The notes under the pieces were generated by a model. The model was given only the letters and a program-made list of their open reading frames with translations. It was not told the origin of the DNA and made no database searches. Source: Sphingomonas albertensis (GTDB lineage Bacteria > Pseudomonadota > Alphaproteobacteria > Sphingomonadales > Sphingomonadaceae). Taken from it: DNA of 64,000 nucleotides. Each line of letters begins with the position of its first letter. Position 1 is the stretch's first letter. The position numbers were made by a program, and so were the translations under genes. The stretch covers positions 62,001 to 126,000 of the forward strand of contig NZ_JACONT010000003.1 of assembly GCF_014358075.1 (NCBI RefSeq), in the 5' to 3' direction. This document shows, in pieces, positions 45,741 through 54,362 of this stretch.

Positions 45741-45816
45741 TTCCCCCGCGAAAGCGGGGGCCCAGGATACCACCCATATCAACCGTGACCCTGGACTCCC
45801 GCGTGCGCGGGAGAAC
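45741..45816. repeat. Family A inverted repeat, diverged
   Basis: TTCCCCCGCGAAAGCGGGGG at the left is mirrored by a CCTGGACTCCCGCG...CGCGGGAG arm at the right. It lies between convergent purQ and the transporter gene, and is the last copy before the tRNA. Confidence 0.65.
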
Positions 45817-45832
45817 AGTCAGGGTCGAGGCG

Positions 45833-46588
45833 TCAAACCCGCGTCCGAAACGGTGAAAAGTCCGTCCCCCGGTCGTAAACGTCCACACCCTCGCGCCGTT
45901 TCAGCCACCCCACAGCGACATACGTCAGCGGCGTCAGCAACACCTCCCAGGACACCTTCAGCAGGAACTGGCTGACCATCACCATCAGCATCGCCTCCAC
46001 CGGCCAGTCCGGCGCGCCGTAAAACGCGAGCGGGTAGAAGATCAGGCTGTCGAACGCCTGCCCCACAACCGTGCTGCCGATCGTCCGCGTCCACAGCATC
46101 CGCCCCTGCGTCCAGATCTTCATCCGCGCGAGCACGAAGCTGTTGGCGAACTCTCCCACCCAGAACGCACAGATCGACGCGAACACGATCCGCGGCACCT
46201 GCCCGAACACCGATTCGTACGCCGCCTGCCCGGTCCACCCCTTGTCGGGCGGCAACGCGACGACGACCGCCGACATGAACACCATGAACAGCATCGCGCC
46301 GAACCCCGCCCAGATGCAGCGGCGCGCGCGCGCATAGCCGTACACCTCGGTCAGGACGTCGCCGATCACATAGCTGACAGGGAAGAACAGGATCCCCGCG
46401 CCGAACGGCCACGCGCCGACGAACGGCAGGTCGATCACCGCCCGCTTGCCCGCGCCGATCACGTTCGACAGCAGTAGGATCGTGACGAACGCCGCCATCA
46501 CGAAGTCGTAATAGCGGAAATGCCCGCCGCTCACCGCGTTCGCGGCCACCGGTTCGAGCCCCCGCTCCCCATTCCCGTCAATATCCAT
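45833..46588 (-). CDS. Queuosine precursor transporter (YhhQ/VUT family)
   Basis: A 251-residue inner-membrane protein with six hydrophobic segments. Characteristic stretches are VTILLLSNVIGAGKRAVIDL, PVSYVIGDVLTEVYGYARAR and FWVGEFANSFVLARMK. The family imports preQ0/preQ1 for tRNA modification. The ATG at 46588 removes a non-conserved 12-residue prefix. It lies divergent from and 61 bases before the tRNA. Confidence 0.87.
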   Translation of the reverse strand: MDIDGNGERGLEPVAANAVSGGHFRYYDFVMAAFVTILLLSNVIGAGKRAVIDLPFVGAWPFGAGILFFPVSYVIGDVLTEVYGYARARRCIWAGFGAMLFMVFMSAVVVALPPDKGWTGQAAYESVFGQVPRIVFASICAFWVGEFANSFVLARMKIWTQGRMLWTRTIGSTVVGQAFDSLIFYPLAFYGAPDWPVEAMLMVMVSQFLLKVSWEVLLTPLTYVAVGWLKRREGVDVYDRGTDFSPFRTRV

Positions 46589-46649
46589 CCCGCCGGTTAT
46601 GATCGAGGTTCCAAGCCCGCACAATCCGCGCTAGTCGTCGCCGCAGCGC

Positions 46650-46726
46650 GCGCCCGTAGCTCAGCTGGATAGAGCAAGGAGCTTCTACCTCCTCGGTCGG
46701 GGGTTCGAACCCCTCCGGGCGCGCCA
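46650..46726 (+). tRNA. tRNA-Arg (TCT)
   Basis: A full 77-base tRNA. The acceptor stem GCGCCCG pairs with CGGGCGC. The anticodon stem AGGAG/CTCCT encloses CTTCTAC, so the anticodon is TCT (decoding AGA). GGGGGTTCGAACCCC is the T arm, and CCA is encoded. The gene sits exactly at the boundary between core and accessory DNA and may be the integration site. Confidence 0.95.
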
Positions 46727-46986
46727 ACCGCCCGCCTTTTTGTTGGGACACGCTGACCGTGCCTCTATGCCAACCTTAGAGCGGCCTCTTACGGCGACGA
46801 CGGGTCAGCGGGGACTTGCAGCTATCGTTACCAAAGCTAGGCGCGGCCGCCTGTCCTAATTTGGGCTGGCGCCATTACAGACAGCCGGCCAAATGCGCTT
46901 CGATTTGAACAGGCTTCAAGATCTCGGAACTCGTCAGACGCCCTCGGATCAGGAAGCCCCCGGTTCCTCCTAAAGGAGAACACGAC

Positions 46987-48348
46987 ATGGTTTTGGAAGA
47001 TCGCGAGCAAGCCAGCCTGGCGCATCTGAAGGAGCGTATTCAGAAAATTTCGGGCCATCTGGACATGGGAAACGGCACGTCGGTCGCTAATGCTCTTTCG
47101 ACCGCATTGGATCTGGATCTCCGCATCGGCGCCCCGGAGGACGGGGAGACTGTACTGAATGCGCTCCCAGATGCCGAAATCGACGATCTCGCGGGCAAGC
47201 TTGTCAGGGTCTATGGAACTAAGAACATGGAGTTTACGCTGCCACTCGGCACGATGGTGGCCTCCAGCGCAATTGGCGACGTCCGGTTCGGACACGAGCG
47301 CTGGCTGCTGGACGCAGGACGGCCGGGCCTTCATGCGATGGCGAACATACGCCGCGACGCGCACGGGCCAAACTTTGATCTGCTGCGATCGCACATCACT
47401 CGCCTGACCAGAAATCTCCCTTGCGGGCGCCTCGGCCTCCCGTTGCCGGCGTTCATCGTCGGCGTCTCCGAACGTCATCTCCTGCATTTCAGCCCGTGCG
47501 ATGAGGCTGGCGGCGTGGTGCTGGAGCGCTGGGCGAACTGCACCGACGCACCGCGGTTCACGGCGGCATCGCCAACGCAGATCCTGGAGTTCGCCGAATC
47601 GATCGTTGCCGACATGAAGACCTTTTGGGAAAGGCGCGAGGCCATCGCCGCACGCGCGAGGAAAGTCCGCGCGCTAGCGGACGCCGCCGCGGCCGAGCAT
47701 GGCGCGGAAGTGCTGCTCTTGGCGGTCGATCTCAGTGATCAACGGGATAGTGAGAGGGTCGACATGTACGTCCACTACCTGGCGATAGACGAAGCGATGC
47801 GCGTCGGTTCGGTCCTCGACCTTCTCCCGGATCGGGATGACATCACGGCGGCGTCCTACGAACCGCCGAGCGGCGTATCACACCGCCCGTTCGAACGCGC
47901 GAAGCTGCACAGGCTCGGCGCGGATGGGCGGATCGACGACATGGCGGCGGCGGTGGCGGCCGCCGCTCCGGGCGGCGCGAAGGCGGTATTCGCGAAACTC
48001 GCGATCGCTTACGAATCGACCTTCGAGGTGTCGACGGGCAACACGCCGATGTTCGTCGCGCTGTTCTGGCGTGACGGAACGATCAAGGCCGACATCTCCA
48101 TGGCCGGGAAGGTGGAATGGTACCGCGAGAGACTGGAAATTCTCGGCCACCTTCTTCCGGAGACCGTTCGCGAGTCGCTGCGTGGACGGACCGTCGACTC
48201 CATAGCAGCGCTTCCGTTTTACTGCGCTTGCAAGATTGAACGTGCGGGAGATCTCGTCGGGGGTATTCGTCTGGATCTTGAGATCGGCACGCGTCTCGTC
48301 GACCTCTCGACCGGACGGATCTGGGATGGACCCGCCAGCGGGCACTGA
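46987..48348 (+). CDS. Protein of unknown function, 453 residues
   Basis: Starts with a strong ribosome site (AAAGGAGA) before the ATG. The protein opens with a helical segment (EDREQASLAHLKERIQKISG), contains LPCGRLGLPLPAFIVGVSER, two long Ala-rich helices around residues 200-235 (ERREAIAARARKVRALADAA), a Gly-Asp-rich middle, and a C-terminal beta-rich domain (ADISMAGKVEWYRERLEILG; LEIGTRLVDLSTGRIW). No signal peptide or membrane helix. It is the first gene after the tRNA. I do not recognise the family. Confidence 0.75.
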   Translation: MVLEDREQASLAHLKERIQKISGHLDMGNGTSVANALSTALDLDLRIGAPEDGETVLNALPDAEIDDLAGKLVRVYGTKNMEFTLPLGTMVASSAIGDVRFGHERWLLDAGRPGLHAMANIRRDAHGPNFDLLRSHITRLTRNLPCGRLGLPLPAFIVGVSERHLLHFSPCDEAGGVVLERWANCTDAPRFTAASPTQILEFAESIVADMKTFWERREAIAARARKVRALADAAAAEHGAEVLLLAVDLSDQRDSERVDMYVHYLAIDEAMRVGSVLDLLPDRDDITAASYEPPSGVSHRPFERAKLHRLGADGRIDDMAAAVAAAAPGGAKAVFAKLAIAYESTFEVSTGNTPMFVALFWRDGTIKADISMAGKVEWYRERLEILGHLLPETVRESLRGRTVDSIAALPFYCACKIERAGDLVGGIRLDLEIGTRLVDLSTGRIWDGPASGH

Positions 48349-48680
48349 CGGTTCCCGATTTGCAGCGGCCAGGTGTGACCCGTCACGTCGGCCGGCGATA
48401 TACCCGTCCGTTGGACAGCGGCTCTGAAGGACGTCGAGCATTGGCGACCGTTCAGACTTTATACCGTTGCCGACGAGTTTGAGCTGAGCGTCAGGCCGCC
48501 TTGTTTGAGCGCACGGGAATGCTTAAAAGGACGCTAAGACGACTTACTACGCTGACAGGGTAATAAGTCGTTCCGTTCGAGTCGCGAGTGACGAATCGAC
48601 CATCATTCCGCATCCGCGCCGGGGCCGTACGTTGCTCATATCCACCGGAGCAAAGCGCCCGGCTGGATGTCTGGGGTTGA
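48349..48680. other. Gap without a convincing gene
   Basis: Only a minus-strand frame ending at 48491 crosses this gap. Its best start overlaps the neighbouring gene by 80 bases and no ribosome site is seen. Confidence 0.3.
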
Positions 48681-49232
48681 TCATATGACCTCCCACCAAA
48701 CGAGCTCGGTTCGATGATCGCGACGATCCATGCGTGTCCGCCTGTGTTTCGAGTTTCCACCGTCGGGCATAGCCACCGCCGCCGCCCTTTTCACGAAATG
48801 CCGCTCCATCTTCGCACTCCAGCTTCGAAGCGGCAGACCGAACAGGTCTGCTTCCCACGGTCCCGGAACCATCGAGATCAACACGTCTTCCGAGGTGGTA
48901 CTCGCGATGGAGAGAACCTTCGGCCCGAAGGTCAGGTACATGTCCATGACCACTTGGCCATTCCGGGCGTTGAACGATGACCCCAATCTCGCGTTCGAAC
49001 CGCCTGGCGTCACGGTATTGCAAGGGATGCGCGAGAACGGCGACGTGATGATGACCGACCAGCCCAGGCCCGGGTCGATCGTGCGAACGCGGGCCTCGCC
49101 GCCGCCAGGCAGATCCAACCCTTCCCAACTCCCGTGCATATGGTCGTGAGCTAGAGCTGCGTCGCGGATGATCCGCGCGCGGTCGATGTTCCTCAGAACC
49201 TTGATGTCAGTGGTGCAGGGGTACTTCGGCAT
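48681..49232 (-). CDS. Protein of unknown function, 183 residues
   Basis: Start is the ATG at 49232 with GAGGA seven bases upstream. The protein begins MPKYPCTTDIKVLRNIDRAR, continues through a strand-rich region (GWSVIITSPFSRIPCNTVTP; VVMDMYLTFGPKVLSIAS), and ends in a basic tail. No known domain. Confidence 0.6.
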   Translation of the reverse strand: MPKYPCTTDIKVLRNIDRARIIRDAALAHDHMHGSWEGLDLPGGGEARVRTIDPGLGWSVIITSPFSRIPCNTVTPGGSNARLGSSFNARNGQVVMDMYLTFGPKVLSIASTTSEDVLISMVPGPWEADLFGLPLRSWSAKMERHFVKRAAAVAMPDGGNSKHRRTRMDRRDHRTELVWWEVI

Positions 49233-49593
49233 GGTGCGGTCCTCGTGAAATGAACTTTTTCGGTCGGGTTCCTTCCGTCCGAGAGCGTGATCCCGTTGGT
49301 GACGATCGATCCATTCTCTCGGCATCATGATACGGAGCATGATAATAGGCATTTGGCAGATCACCTTTTCGAGACGGGGATCGATCGGGGAGGACGATCT
49401 CCCAACGGCACATCAGGCTGATCCCGGTTGCCCGGTACAATAATGGTTCCAGGTCTTTCGCGATCGGCTCTGCTCGAAGCAGCCCCGCCGTCGCGTGCCT
49501 GGCGATACGCCCCGAAGCGAATGCCGCACGGCTAATGTCCCAGCTCAAGGTTACAGACGAACCCTGATCATTCAGGACGGGTGGAACATGCAT
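49207..49593 (-). CDS. Possible small protein, weak evidence
   Basis: A 128-codon frame overlapping the start of the 183-residue gene by 26 bases. The product has one hydrophobic-polar stretch (ATGISLMCRWEIVLPD) and a very basic tail. No good ribosome site at the ATG at 49593. Listed because nothing else explains 49233-49811. Confidence 0.25.
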   Translation of the reverse strand: MHVPPVLNDQGSSVTLSWDISRAAFASGRIARHATAGLLRAEPIAKDLEPLLYRATGISLMCRWEIVLPDRSPSRKGDLPNAYYHAPYHDAERMDRSSPTGSRSRTEGTRPKKFISRGPHHAEVPLHH

Positions 49594-49811
49594 GACGCGG
49601 CAGACGACTTCCTCGCAGACGCTGCCGCGTCCTCAACAAGCAGCCGGAGAAACGACGAAACGAGACCTGCGATGGTCCAGTATCGTGCGGAATACCCGAA
49701 CGTGCCTACCGACAGGGAGCGGGCGCGGACCACCTCGATCTTCGCCGCAGCCCGCGCCTCCTGCATATGCGATCGCCCCATCAGTCGGTCCTTCGAGGCC
49801 GCCGGCTCGAC

Positions 49812-50624
49812 CTACGCGAGGCTTGCCGGACGTGATCGGGCGCGATTGTCGGGATCGTACGGTTCGCCTACGAGCAGCGCCAGGAGATGCTGCGTCAGTT
49901 TCGGCGCGCCGTGCCTGAAGGCCATGCCGCCCCACGCATCCCAACGATCGAGCCTGATCGCCAACCAGACGTGGAAACGATCCCGGCTGTCGAGGTCGCT
50001 GAAGGTCTGGCTCCATAGAGTGCGGTTGATCGGGATGACGTCACCGAGCCCGGCACCGATCAGGACGACGGCGGGATGCCGTCCGATATCCTGTCGGACG
50101 AAGCGGTACGGCAGAGCAGAGGAGAAATCCTCGACGCGCTGCAACCAGGCCGAACGTTCCGGCTCGGAGGTCTCGACAGGCTCCATGGTGCGAATGGCAT
50201 CGAGCCCGATCGGGATCGCCCTGACCTCGGAAGGTCTCGTCGATGCCAGCATCACGAGAGCGGCATGGCCCTCCTGCGTCAACCCGTCGCCGAATGCCCC
50301 ACCGCCGGTGAGATCGAGACTTCGGAGCCAGAACCGATAGAACCGCCAATAGTCCTCCTCGCCCGCGAACAGGTCGTGCACGCTTTCCGACACGTGCACC
50401 GTGCGCCGGTCGATCGCGGCGAGAACCGCGAGAAGCCGCTCGAGGACGTCGTCCCTGAACGCCTCCTGTTCGGACCTCATGCCCAGGCGGGACCGGAAGA
50501 AAGCCTGACGCACGGACTCCCACCGTCTGCCCTGCTCGTCGACGAGCGGCAGTCCGGATGCCCCGTCCGCGTGAAGCCAGTAGCCCCAAGGCAGCGCGGG
50601 GTTGCGCAGCTGTTCATACGTCAC
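49812..50624 (-). CDS. Protein of unknown function, coupled to a phage-like gene
   Basis: A 270-residue protein starting at GTG 50624, which overlaps the stop of the upstream gene as GTGA. It begins MTYEQLRNPALPWGYWLHAD, contains RTVHVSESVHDLFAGEEDYW and a GGAFGDGLTQEGHAALVMLA helix, and ends with a basic tail. No signal peptide. The VVLIGAGLGDVIPINRTL stretch is strand-loop-like but not a known nucleotide site. No family recognised. Confidence 0.65.
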   Translation of the reverse strand: MTYEQLRNPALPWGYWLHADGASGLPLVDEQGRRWESVRQAFFRSRLGMRSEQEAFRDDVLERLLAVLAAIDRRTVHVSESVHDLFAGEEDYWRFYRFWLRSLDLTGGGAFGDGLTQEGHAALVMLASTRPSEVRAIPIGLDAIRTMEPVETSEPERSAWLQRVEDFSSALPYRFVRQDIGRHPAVVLIGAGLGDVIPINRTLWSQTFSDLDSRDRFHVWLAIRLDRWDAWGGMAFRHGAPKLTQHLLALLVGEPYDPDNRARSRPASLA

Positions 50625-51319
50625 GACGCGTTCCTCGGATCGTACGCGTCGAGGCCTCGGGCCGGACGATCGCCTCGAATCGAGGACGATGGATCCCGCC
50701 CCTCCGCGATCGCGTGCAACTGCGCCGCCATCCCAGTTATCTCGCGCGCGACGTAGGTTTCGTCGCGGTAGACGCGACCATTCTCGGCGGAGAGTGCCTC
50801 GCGGTGGCGGGAGCCCGGCACCAGATCGTAGGAATGGTTGCAGGAGAAGCCGAACCACCACAACTGGGCCGGGAGCGCCGCCACGGCTGTCGCCGTGGCC
50901 GGATCACGCGCCCAGACACCTCGCCGGTCGTGCACGTGGCATACCGACACCTCCGGCTGTCCTTCCTCATCACACGGTTCGGCGTAGTCTATTCCGCCAT
51001 GAACCTCGATCGGAGGATCGTGCGGGAGCGCGTCCTCACCGAAGCCGAACAGCGGATGGGATGGACCTACACCGACGAACCCGGAGAGCGCACCATCTTC
51101 GCCGCGACGCATGATGCACGGCAGGCCCGTTGGTGCATCGAGCCAGGACACCTTGTCGGCTTCGTCGGCCCAGGGCCCCGAGCCGCTCGGGTGAACGGAG
51201 GGCACCCGGTAGATCTCGAGCGCCTCGATCTTCGTACCGGCGATGGCGTACTTGCCCGGATCCTCTCCGGTCGTGGCGAGCGCGCCGCCGGTGCGACGCG
51301 ACTGTGGCTTCTTGGACAT
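50621..51319 (-). CDS. Phage/plasmid-type protein of unknown function
   Basis: A 232-residue protein with AAGGAG six bases before the ATG at 51319. It holds GFVGVGPSHPLFGFGEDALP, IEVHGGIDYAEPCDE, LWWFGFSCNHSYDLVPG and YRDETYVAREITGMAAQL. This string of motifs (VHGG..YA, WW.GF.C.H) is familiar from many phage and plasmid hypothetical proteins, but the function is unknown. The Cys and His residues could bind a metal. Coupled to the downstream gene by four bases. Confidence 0.7.
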   Translation of the reverse strand: MSKKPQSRRTGGALATTGEDPGKYAIAGTKIEALEIYRVPSVHPSGSGPWADEADKVSWLDAPTGLPCIMRRGEDGALSGFVGVGPSHPLFGFGEDALPHDPPIEVHGGIDYAEPCDEEGQPEVSVCHVHDRRGVWARDPATATAVAALPAQLWWFGFSCNHSYDLVPGSRHREALSAENGRVYRDETYVAREITGMAAQLHAIAEGRDPSSSIRGDRPARGLDAYDPRNAS

Positions 51320-51561
51320 TTCAGTCTCCTTCATTCGAGTTGAGACCGGGTCGCCGTCCGGCCTCGTGGACCGAAAGGTTCTGCGGAATTCAGACACGTG
51401 TTGATCGACGCCGGATACGATCGTGTCTCGTCACCCGGCCTGCGGCGGACACGTCACTCACATTCCTTCCAAATAGAGAATATAAAACCGTATGCTCCGA
51501 ACCCCTCCGAGTCGTCAAGCGCTATTATAATCTCTATATGGACAGAATAGGTGCGTGGTTG

Positions 51562-52443
51562 TCAGGGTAGAAAGCGGCTGCGTGCCGTCACGCGCTCGAC
51601 GTCCGGACCGAGGGCTTTCGGTCTCGCCGCGAAATCGTAGACGTGCCCCGCCAGCCAGAACTCCTCCTCCATGCGGTCCTCGTCGGCGACCTCGCGACAC
51701 CACATTTTGCGTTCGGCGTTCCATCGGTATCCACGTTCCCGAAGCAGGTCCTTCACCGAGAAGTCCGCGCCGCGTGCGCGGAACAGCCAGCTGGGACGGC
51801 TTCCCCGGTCCAACAGGACCGACAGGGCGGTTCGCCCGTCGTCGAACCGGTGACGGAGAAGCTGGATGAGCGCGTCGACGTCGGCATCGGCCCGATGGCC
51901 ACCATGGAAGTAGCCCGCCTGCATCAGCAGGAACCCCAATGTCCGTCCGTCGAACCCGCGGGCCCGCCAGTCCACCTGCGCCATGCTGCAGACCCAGTTC
52001 AGCCCGCGCGCGCCCTCGAGTCGGTTTTCGACCCAAACCCTGTCGAAGGCACTATTGTGCGCGACGACGAAGGATGCGGAGTTCAACAGCCTTTCCGCAG
52101 CGTCCTCGTCGATGAAGCGACCCTCCACATCGGCATCGGAGAGCCCCGTGAGCGCCGTGATCTCAGCCGAGATGGGACGCCCGGGGTCCTCGACCCAGGC
52201 ATAGGGCTGGTCGACATCCGTGATCACGCCATCTGCGTCGTAGCGAAAACGGCGGACCGCCAGCTCGATGATCGCCCCGCTACCGGCGTCGAGTCCGGTG
52301 GTTTCGACGTCGATCGCTATGCCGACGTGCCGACCTCGCCCGTCTCCCTGCCCCGTCGGCCCGGTCTTGAGATCGAGACGGCTGATTACGCGATGGTCCT
52401 CCGCTCCGGCGGACGAAGCGCGGGCGGTCTCCATATCGGCCAT
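51562..52443 (-). CDS. DnaQ-like 3'-5' exonuclease with extra C-terminal module
   Basis: A 293-residue protein. The DEDD exonuclease residues are visible: IAIDVETTGLDAG (Exo I), VVAHNSAFDRVW (Exo II) and HRADADVDAL (Exo III, His-x4-Asp type). After the exonuclease domain (to about residue 205) comes a module of about 75 residues, ADFSVKDLLRERGYRWNAER then KMWCREV. The ATG at 52443 has GGGAG eight bases upstream. It may proofread or trim DNA or RNA for the element. Confidence 0.85.
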   Translation of the reverse strand: MADMETARASSAGAEDHRVISRLDLKTGPTGQGDGRGRHVGIAIDVETTGLDAGSGAIIELAVRRFRYDADGVITDVDQPYAWVEDPGRPISAEITALTGLSDADVEGRFIDEDAAERLLNSASFVVAHNSAFDRVWVENRLEGARGLNWVCSMAQVDWRARGFDGRTLGFLLMQAGYFHGGHRADADVDALIQLLRHRFDDGRTALSVLLDRGSRPSWLFRARGADFSVKDLLRERGYRWNAERKMWCREVADEDRMEEEFWLAGHVYDFAARPKALGPDVERVTARSRFLP

Positions 52444-52500
52444 GACTGTGTCTCCCATGCGTTCGGTGGAGCCGGCGATGCGGCCCGTGGCGGCGGCTTG

Positions 52501-53238
52501 TCACGCCTCGATCCGCTGCTCGATGTCGACGGCGAACCCGAGGTTCGCTGGCTTGCGCAGGTCGCGTTCGACCTTGCGGATCGCGTCGGCGACGGCGTCG
52601 GGCACGAGCGCCATCGTCAACGGCGACGCCGGATGGAAGCCGAGCCGGATATCCGCCCGCGCCGCGATGTGCGCCCCGAACCGCAGGCGGAGTCGTTCAG
52701 CGACGTCTTCCGGATCACGGGCGATCGAGGCGTGGAACGCCTGCAGCATGATGTTTCCACCGGTGTACGCGATGGTCGCCGTCCAGAGCCGTGCGCGACC
52801 TGTCGAGCGACGCGCGGAGTTGTCCGGACGCATGCCGCTGGGGGGTGTGCGACTCTGGAGGTTCGGCTCGTCGTCGTCCTTCAAAAGGAAATCGACATCG
52901 GCCGCATCGAAATCGAGGCCGAGCGACAGACCGTGGACGAGGACGCCGCGCATGCAGTTGTCACGGTCCAGACATGCCTCGATCGGCGACAGACCTTCGA
53001 ACATTCGCCGAGGCGAAAGCATCCAGGTCATCGGGTCGTGCGCCACCGACTCGCGCTGGAAATGGGTGGCCGTCTCGGATGCCACCAGCGCGACGCGGGA
53101 GATCGCGCGAAGGGTCGTGACGACGATCTCGTCGGACGGCTGATCGTGATCGAGCGGATCGGCGAACATCGCGTCGCTCGCGGGTTTGGCCAGGGGGCTG
53201 GTCCTGGAGATTGCGGGTTCGTGGACGTGAACGTTCAT
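52501..53238 (-). CDS. Accessory protein with EIVVTTLR motif and a possible antitoxin-like segment
   Basis: A 245-residue protein with AAGGAGA seven bases before the ATG at 53238. It has SDEIVVTTLRAI near residue 40 without a signal peptide, then a helical block PMTWMLSPRRMFEGLSPIEA that resembles Xre/MbcA/ParS-type C-terminal regions (weak). Nothing assignable in the rest. Upstream is a cluster of AGTTC/GAACT half-sites. It precedes the exonuclease gene by 57 bases. Confidence 0.6.
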   Translation of the reverse strand: MNVHVHEPAISRTSPLAKPASDAMFADPLDHDQPSDEIVVTTLRAISRVALVASETATHFQRESVAHDPMTWMLSPRRMFEGLSPIEACLDRDNCMRGVLVHGLSLGLDFDAADVDFLLKDDDEPNLQSRTPPSGMRPDNSARRSTGRARLWTATIAYTGGNIMLQAFHASIARDPEDVAERLRLRFGAHIAARADIRLGFHPASPLTMALVPDAVADAIRKVERDLRKPANLGFAVDIEQRIEA

Positions 53239-53314
53239 CTTCGTTCTCCTTCTCGCTATCGATGTTCCTCGCTCGTGCCGGGCAGACGCTTCGGATGCCG
53301 ACGACACCAATATG

Positions 53315-53351
53315 GAACTGGCACAATATAGTTCAATGGTTCTAGAACTAT
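53315..53351. promoter_or_regulatory. Cluster of GAACT/AGTTC half-sites in a divergent gap
   Basis: GAACT (53315-53319), ATAGTTC (53328-53334) and GAACTAT (53345-53351) form alternating inverted repeats; the inner GTTCTAGAAC is itself a perfect palindrome. They lie between a minus-strand gene starting at 53238 and a plus-strand gene starting at 53557. Confidence 0.5.
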
Positions 53352-53556
53352 CGCACGGATATTCTTTGAAGATGTCGCGACAGCGACCTGCTGACGACAT
53401 GGCAGGCGGCGCCTGGCGATCGAGGGCCGCCCAGTCCCGCATCGGACATTGGGTCGGCAATGCGCGAACAAGGCTTTGCACACACCGCGCACCGGATGGT
53501 CTCTTCCATCGACGTCGAGAGGAATTTCTGGAGTTGTTTCAGGAAGAGAAAATCAG

Positions 53557-53979
53557 ATGCGGTCCAGACCTGCAGACAAGGTACAGGATTGTGCCGAGAT
53601 CCGCGCACTCGTCGCAACGTCCGAAGGGCTCGTCGACGATCATGATCCAGGCGAGGTGAGCAACCTCGCGGGCAGCCTCTGCGGACTCGAGGGCTTCACG
53701 ATGCGTGAGATCGAGGAGCGGTTCAGACCCTACATGATGCTGAAAGATTTCCACCACGTGCGGCTGACGAACCTGAACCGGAACCTGCCCTGGGGAGGGT
53801 TCTACACCGACCCTCCCAAGGCGTTCCCGCTCGCAGACCTGCTGGCGGCGGCGCATGCGGCCGCGGTCCGTCCGGACGTGACCGAGAAGGGGCCAGGCGT
53901 CTGGACGGAGAAGGTAGCCCTTCCGGTCAAGGATCCCGGCGTGCTCGAACTGGGATTGCGCATCGTCGCACGGAACTGA
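53557..53979 (+). CDS. Protein of unknown function, 140 residues
   Basis: ATG at 53557 with AGGAAG upstream. The protein has two helical segments (CAEIRALVATSEGLVDDHDP and FTMREIEERFRPYMMLKDFH) and an NLPWGGFYTDPPKAFPLADL loop. No known domain. Divergent from the EIVVTTLR-motif gene across the AGTTC/GAACT cluster. Confidence 0.55.
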   Translation: MRSRPADKVQDCAEIRALVATSEGLVDDHDPGEVSNLAGSLCGLEGFTMREIEERFRPYMMLKDFHHVRLTNLNRNLPWGGFYTDPPKAFPLADLLAAAHAAAVRPDVTEKGPGVWTEKVALPVKDPGVLELGLRIVARN

Positions 53980-54362
53980 GCCGGATGGCGGCAACGATCG
54001 AACGATCGCCAATCGCCCCTCGAGGCAATCTAAACGATGTCCGGGGTCCAACCGTGGTTGCGACGGATGGCTGGACTGCGAACGGCTGCTTCATGCCGAC
54101 TGCGGCAGCGACCGGCGCAGGCATCCGTCGAGGGCTCTGCCTCCAAAGAGGGCGACAGCGAGCCGGACGATCGGACCATTAGAGTCCCTGCCGGACAGTA
54201 GCGGTCGCCCGCGAAATCGGCTCGCGACCCCGTGGCTCTACCTGGCCGGAACCATCCCCTCGCTCCGAACCAGAAACCGTCGTCGTCGCCATCGCAGCGA
54301 CGGCCGCGACGATCGGCGCGCCCTCTCGACACACGACGCTCAACAAGAAGGACGGCATCGCC
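53980..54362. other. 383-base gap without a supported gene
   Basis: No frame has a convincing start or composition. I see no repeat or RNA in it. Confidence 0.3.

Noticed and set aside
46727-46986. Attachment site or integrase next to the tRNA
   Set aside because: No copy of the tRNA 3' end and no recombinase frame found here; the other end would be outside the window.
48491-48760. 89-codon minus-strand frame
   Set aside because: GTG start overlaps a better gene by 80 bases and has no ribosome site; a shorter version from 48616 is only 41 residues.
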